IMG/VR virus record: IMGVR_UViG_3300042934_000568
Coordinates: 1 to 20,721 of that record
Direction: 5' to 3' (one strand)
Length of the DNA stretch: 20,721 bases
Source of the DNA: a virus
A program made the translations under genes and the position numbers. Below the pieces are notes generated by a model, which was not told the origin of the DNA, did not search any database, and saw only the letters and a list, made by a program, of their open reading frames with translations. Shown here one piece after another: positions 19,072 to 20,721 of this stretch. The stretch's first letter is position 1, and the number at the start of each line of letters is the position of its first letter.

Positions 19072-19803
19072 ATGAGCCTGTATTACGAAGACGAGAGTGT
19101 GACTATCTACCTTGGCGACTGCCTGGAGGTGATGGCTTCCCTACCGGATCGATCGGTGACGACGGTTCTCACGGACCCGCCGTACAGCAGCGGAGGTCGG
19201 CGGGAGAACTCGCGAAGCCTGCGCAAGTCCATGAACCGGTCGACGGACGACGACGACTGGATTCGTGGGGACGCCATGAGCACCCACGGGTTTGTTTACC
19301 TACTGCGGCAGTGCGGAGTGCAGTGGCGCCGGCTCTTGCATGACGGTGGACACGTTCTGTCGTTTATCGACTGGCGGATGGCGGGACACCTTGCCGCCGC
19401 GCTCGAGTCGGCGGACCTTCGCCAGCACCCGATGTTGGTCTGGGACAAGGATCGGCTGGGCATGGGGGCGATCTTCAGGAACCAGCATGAGTTCATCGTG
19501 CACATGACCGCAGGCACCCCGACCGCTCCCGCACGCCGAGATGTTCCAAACGTCCTCCGGTTCGCGCCAGTTCGCGACGGTGACCACCCCACGGAGAAGC
19601 CGGATGGGCTGTTGAAGACTCTGCTGACAGTGGTTGCACAGCCGGGTTCGGTCGTCCTTGATCCGTTCGCGGGCTCAGGTAGTGCCCTGGTCGCCGCGCG
19701 TGAACTTGGCCATCGCGCCATCGGCATCGAGGCTGACGAACGTTACGCCGAAGTCGCGGCCAAGCGAGCGTCGCAGCAGTCGTTCGATTTCTCCGGTCTA
19801 TGA
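19072..19803 (+). CDS. DNA methyltransferase, beta-class (N6-adenine or N4-cytosine)
   Basis: 243 residues. ATG 19072 is supported by GGGGAGGGG upstream, while the frame stays open to 18931. Residues 1-45 contain the catalytic motif IV DPPY (35-38) in SVTTVLTDPPYSSGG. Residues 90-180 hold the central part with WDKDRLGMGAIFRNQHEFIVHMT, and residues 194-203 hold SAM-binding motif I as LDPFAGSGSAL (Asp197 to Gly203), with IEADERY following. The order IV then I is the beta-class. The downstream region contains no restriction enzyme, so this is an orphan methylase. It probably protects phage DNA or modulates host gene expression. Target specificity cannot be read. Confidence 0.9.
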   Translation: MSLYYEDESVTIYLGDCLEVMASLPDRSVTTVLTDPPYSSGGRRENSRSLRKSMNRSTDDDDWIRGDAMSTHGFVYLLRQCGVQWRRLLHDGGHVLSFIDWRMAGHLAAALESADLRQHPMLVWDKDRLGMGAIFRNQHEFIVHMTAGTPTAPARRDVPNVLRFAPVRDGDHPTEKPDGLLKTLLTVVAQPGSVVLDPFAGSGSALVAARELGHRAIGIEADERYAEVAAKRASQQSFDFSGL

Positions 19804-19961
19804 GCCGTCGTGATCCGTTGGTGTGGGTGAACAACCGCCCCGGATGGATACACCGTGAACGCAACCACACTGCCCGGAAAGCCATCCTCTACGGGCTCAC
19901 CGTAGCCCTCATAACCCACGCGGCCTTCACGATCGCGTTCAGCCCCAGGAGGCAGAAATGA
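19800..19961 (+). CDS. 53-aa small membrane protein
   Basis: ATG 19800 overlaps the methyltransferase stop (ATGA). The protein begins with a Trp/His/Arg-rich part (SRRDPLVWVNNRPGWIHRERNHTARK). One hydrophobic helix follows at about residues 29-47 (ILYGLTVALITHAAFTIAF), then a basic tail. Single-pass with cytoplasmic N-terminus expected. Function unknown. It is not obvious at normal gene-length cutoffs. Confidence 0.6.
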   Translation: MSRRDPLVWVNNRPGWIHRERNHTARKAILYGLTVALITHAAFTIAFSPRRQK

Positions 19962-20152
19962 ACAACCGCACACTGTCATGGACGTCTCTCTTGTACTACA
20001 TGCTCGGCCTCGTCGGGACGCAGCTTTTCGTCATCAGCCTCACCGTTGACGCGAACTTCTGGGTGCTCATTCTTCTGCGCGTTCCATTCTGGGCATTCGT
20101 GTACATCCTCAGCGTCCGGCTCTTCGGGCGCCGTCGAGCGGACGAATCATGA
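19958..20152 (+). CDS. 64-aa two-helix membrane protein
   Basis: ATG 19958 overlaps the preceding stop. AGGAGGCAGAA at 19948-19957 gives a very strong ribosome site inside the previous gene. Two hydrophobic helices lie at about residues 9-28 (TSLLYYMLGLVGTQLFVISL) and 34-53 (FWVLILLRVPFWAFVYILSV), with an Arg-rich end (RLFGRRRADES). Aromatic-rich helices suggest a membrane-resident early protein. No further identification. Confidence 0.65.
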   Translation: MNNRTLSWTSLLYYMLGLVGTQLFVISLTVDANFWVLILLRVPFWAFVYILSVRLFGRRRADES

Positions 20153-20379
20153 ACGCTGCTGATGCTGACGATGCAGTCACAGAAGCCCGGAAAGCACGGG
20201 ACGAAGCGGCCGTGACCCTTGAACGTGCGAAGAACGCCGCACATGTTGCCGCACAGAACCTTGGGTTCGCGGAACGTCATTACGCGGCGATGGATGCGTG
20301 GGTTGCGCAGCGGGAACGGGTGCTACGGGAACTGACCATCGCAGACGACGGCGGACACCGACCGGACGGAGGTGCGTGA
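20149..20379 (+). CDS. 76-aa coiled-coil protein
   Basis: ATG 20149 overlaps the previous stop (ATGA). The product is Ala/Glu/Arg-rich and predicted as one long coiled coil: ADADDAVTEARKARDEAAVTLERAKNAAHVAAQNLGFAERHYAAMDAWVAQRERVLREL. A short Gly/Pro tail follows. It may form an oligomer, and the function is not readable. Tight overlap with both neighbours supports real expression. Confidence 0.65.
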   Translation: MNAADADDAVTEARKARDEAAVTLERAKNAAHVAAQNLGFAERHYAAMDAWVAQRERVLRELTIADDGGHRPDGGA

Positions 20380-20483
20380 TGTTCAACCCTTCTTGCGACG
20401 CGGACGGCGACGAGCACTGCACGGACTGCATTGCCGAGGAAAACGACCACTGCTGCTGGTGCGGCGACGAGGTGTCGTCGTGA
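20379..20483 (+). CDS. 34-aa zinc-ribbon-like mini-protein
   Basis: ATG 20379 overlaps the previous stop (TGATG) with GGAGGTGCG directly upstream. The peptide (FNPSCDADGDEHCTDCIAE...) has a Cys-x2-Cys pair (14 and 17) followed seven residues later by a second Cys-x2-Cys pair (25 and 28). An extra Cys26 and His13/His24 lie nearby. A small zinc-binding knuckle is the simplest reading. It is acidic (Asp/Glu-rich), so protein rather than DNA binding is more likely. Confidence 0.65.
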   Translation: MFNPSCDADGDEHCTDCIAEENDHCCWCGDEVSS

Positions 20484-20629
20484 ACCGTCCCACTGATCTT
20501 GGCCCTATGGGTGAAGCCGCCCCCGTGAAGGGCGCCCGCAGACACCGTAGCCCAAACGTCCTTGTGATCGTCGGCAGGCTGTTCGCCGCCGTGGTCATCA
20601 TCCAAATCATCGTGGAGGTAACCCTGTGA
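20480..20629 (+). CDS. 49-aa single-pass membrane protein
   Basis: GTG 20480 overlaps the previous stop (GTGA). The N-terminal half is basic (NRPTDLGPMGEAAPVKGARRHRS). The C-terminal half is one hydrophobic helix (NVLVIVGRLFAAVVIIQIIVEVTL). Unknown function, part of the same series of small early genes. Confidence 0.55.
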   Translation: MNRPTDLGPMGEAAPVKGARRHRSPNVLVIVGRLFAAVVIIQIIVEVTL

Positions 20630-20721
20630 ACGAATACACCGCAAGCAACGGCGCCAAAGTGGTGCTGACCAACGCTGGGCAGACCGGGTACATCCTCGCG
20701 GAGGTCGACGACACGGTCTCA
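20626..20721 (+). CDS. Start of a further small gene (cut by the window edge)
   Basis: GTG 20626 overlaps the previous stop (GTGA), with GGAGGT at 20614-20619. The frame stays open to the end: MNEYTASNGAKVVLTNAG then a small beta part (YILAEVDDTVS). It resembles short beta-strand-rich early phage proteins. Nothing more can be said without the 3' part. Confidence 0.6.
   Translation, partial: MNEYTASNGAKVVLTNAGQTGYILAEVDDTVS

Overview
The window is a contiguous piece of a temperate siphovirus genome from a high-G+C Gram-positive (actinobacterial) host. A Micrococcales or Microbacterium-type host is my guess. The supporting signs are strongly G/C-biased third codon positions, frequent GTG and TTG starts, tightly overlapping ATGA/GTGA gene junctions, a DUF732-like lipoprotein, and -10 hexamers placed just ahead of start codons as in leaderless actinobacterial transcripts. 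Phage genes continue on both sides of the attachment site, so this looks like the free (attP) form of the genome rather than an integrated prophage cut at attL or attR.

Left part, about 1-11,570, mostly + strand: virion genes in standard order. They are the major capsid protein (5' end missing), four head-tail connector genes (adaptor, stopper, HK97-gp10-like, tail terminator), a tiny ORF with a YadA-like repeat, the tail tube protein and a strong hairpin terminator. Tail assembly chaperones with a -1 frameshift arrangement follow, then a lone minus-strand lipoprotein gene, a 911-residue tape measure protein, two minor tail proteins, and a fibre with YadA-like repeats and an S74 self-cleaving chaperone. 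A small tail protein, a collagen-like protein and a beta-helix-like fibre close the block.

Middle, about 11,570-14,360: a small cassette with its own promoter, a 50-aa ORF, a 63-aa HTH protein and its own terminator. The lysis genes come next: an endolysin with two catalytic domains and eight 20-residue wall-binding repeats, one 1-TM and one 2-TM membrane protein (holin candidates), and a 23-codon ORF, closed by a terminator.

Integration, about 14,370-16,600: attP carries the 3' end of a tRNA gene (best fit tRNA-Tyr), flanked on both sides by tandem 11-bp direct repeats that look like integrase arm sites. A minus-strand operon runs towards it: small HTH protein, tyrosine integrase, then three small genes of 76, 48 and 44 codons, the last two short and easily missed.

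Right part, about 16,600-20,721: a regulatory region with inverted repeats, a leftward immunity-repressor candidate, and a rightward early operon. That operon starts at a promoter covered by a perfect 17-bp palindrome, followed by a Cro-like HTH and an excisionase-like protein. Very small ORFs follow, then a 446-bp structured non-coding stretch, a conserved-looking 82-aa ORF, an orphan beta-class DNA methyltransferase and another run of overlapping mini-genes, the last cut by the window edge.
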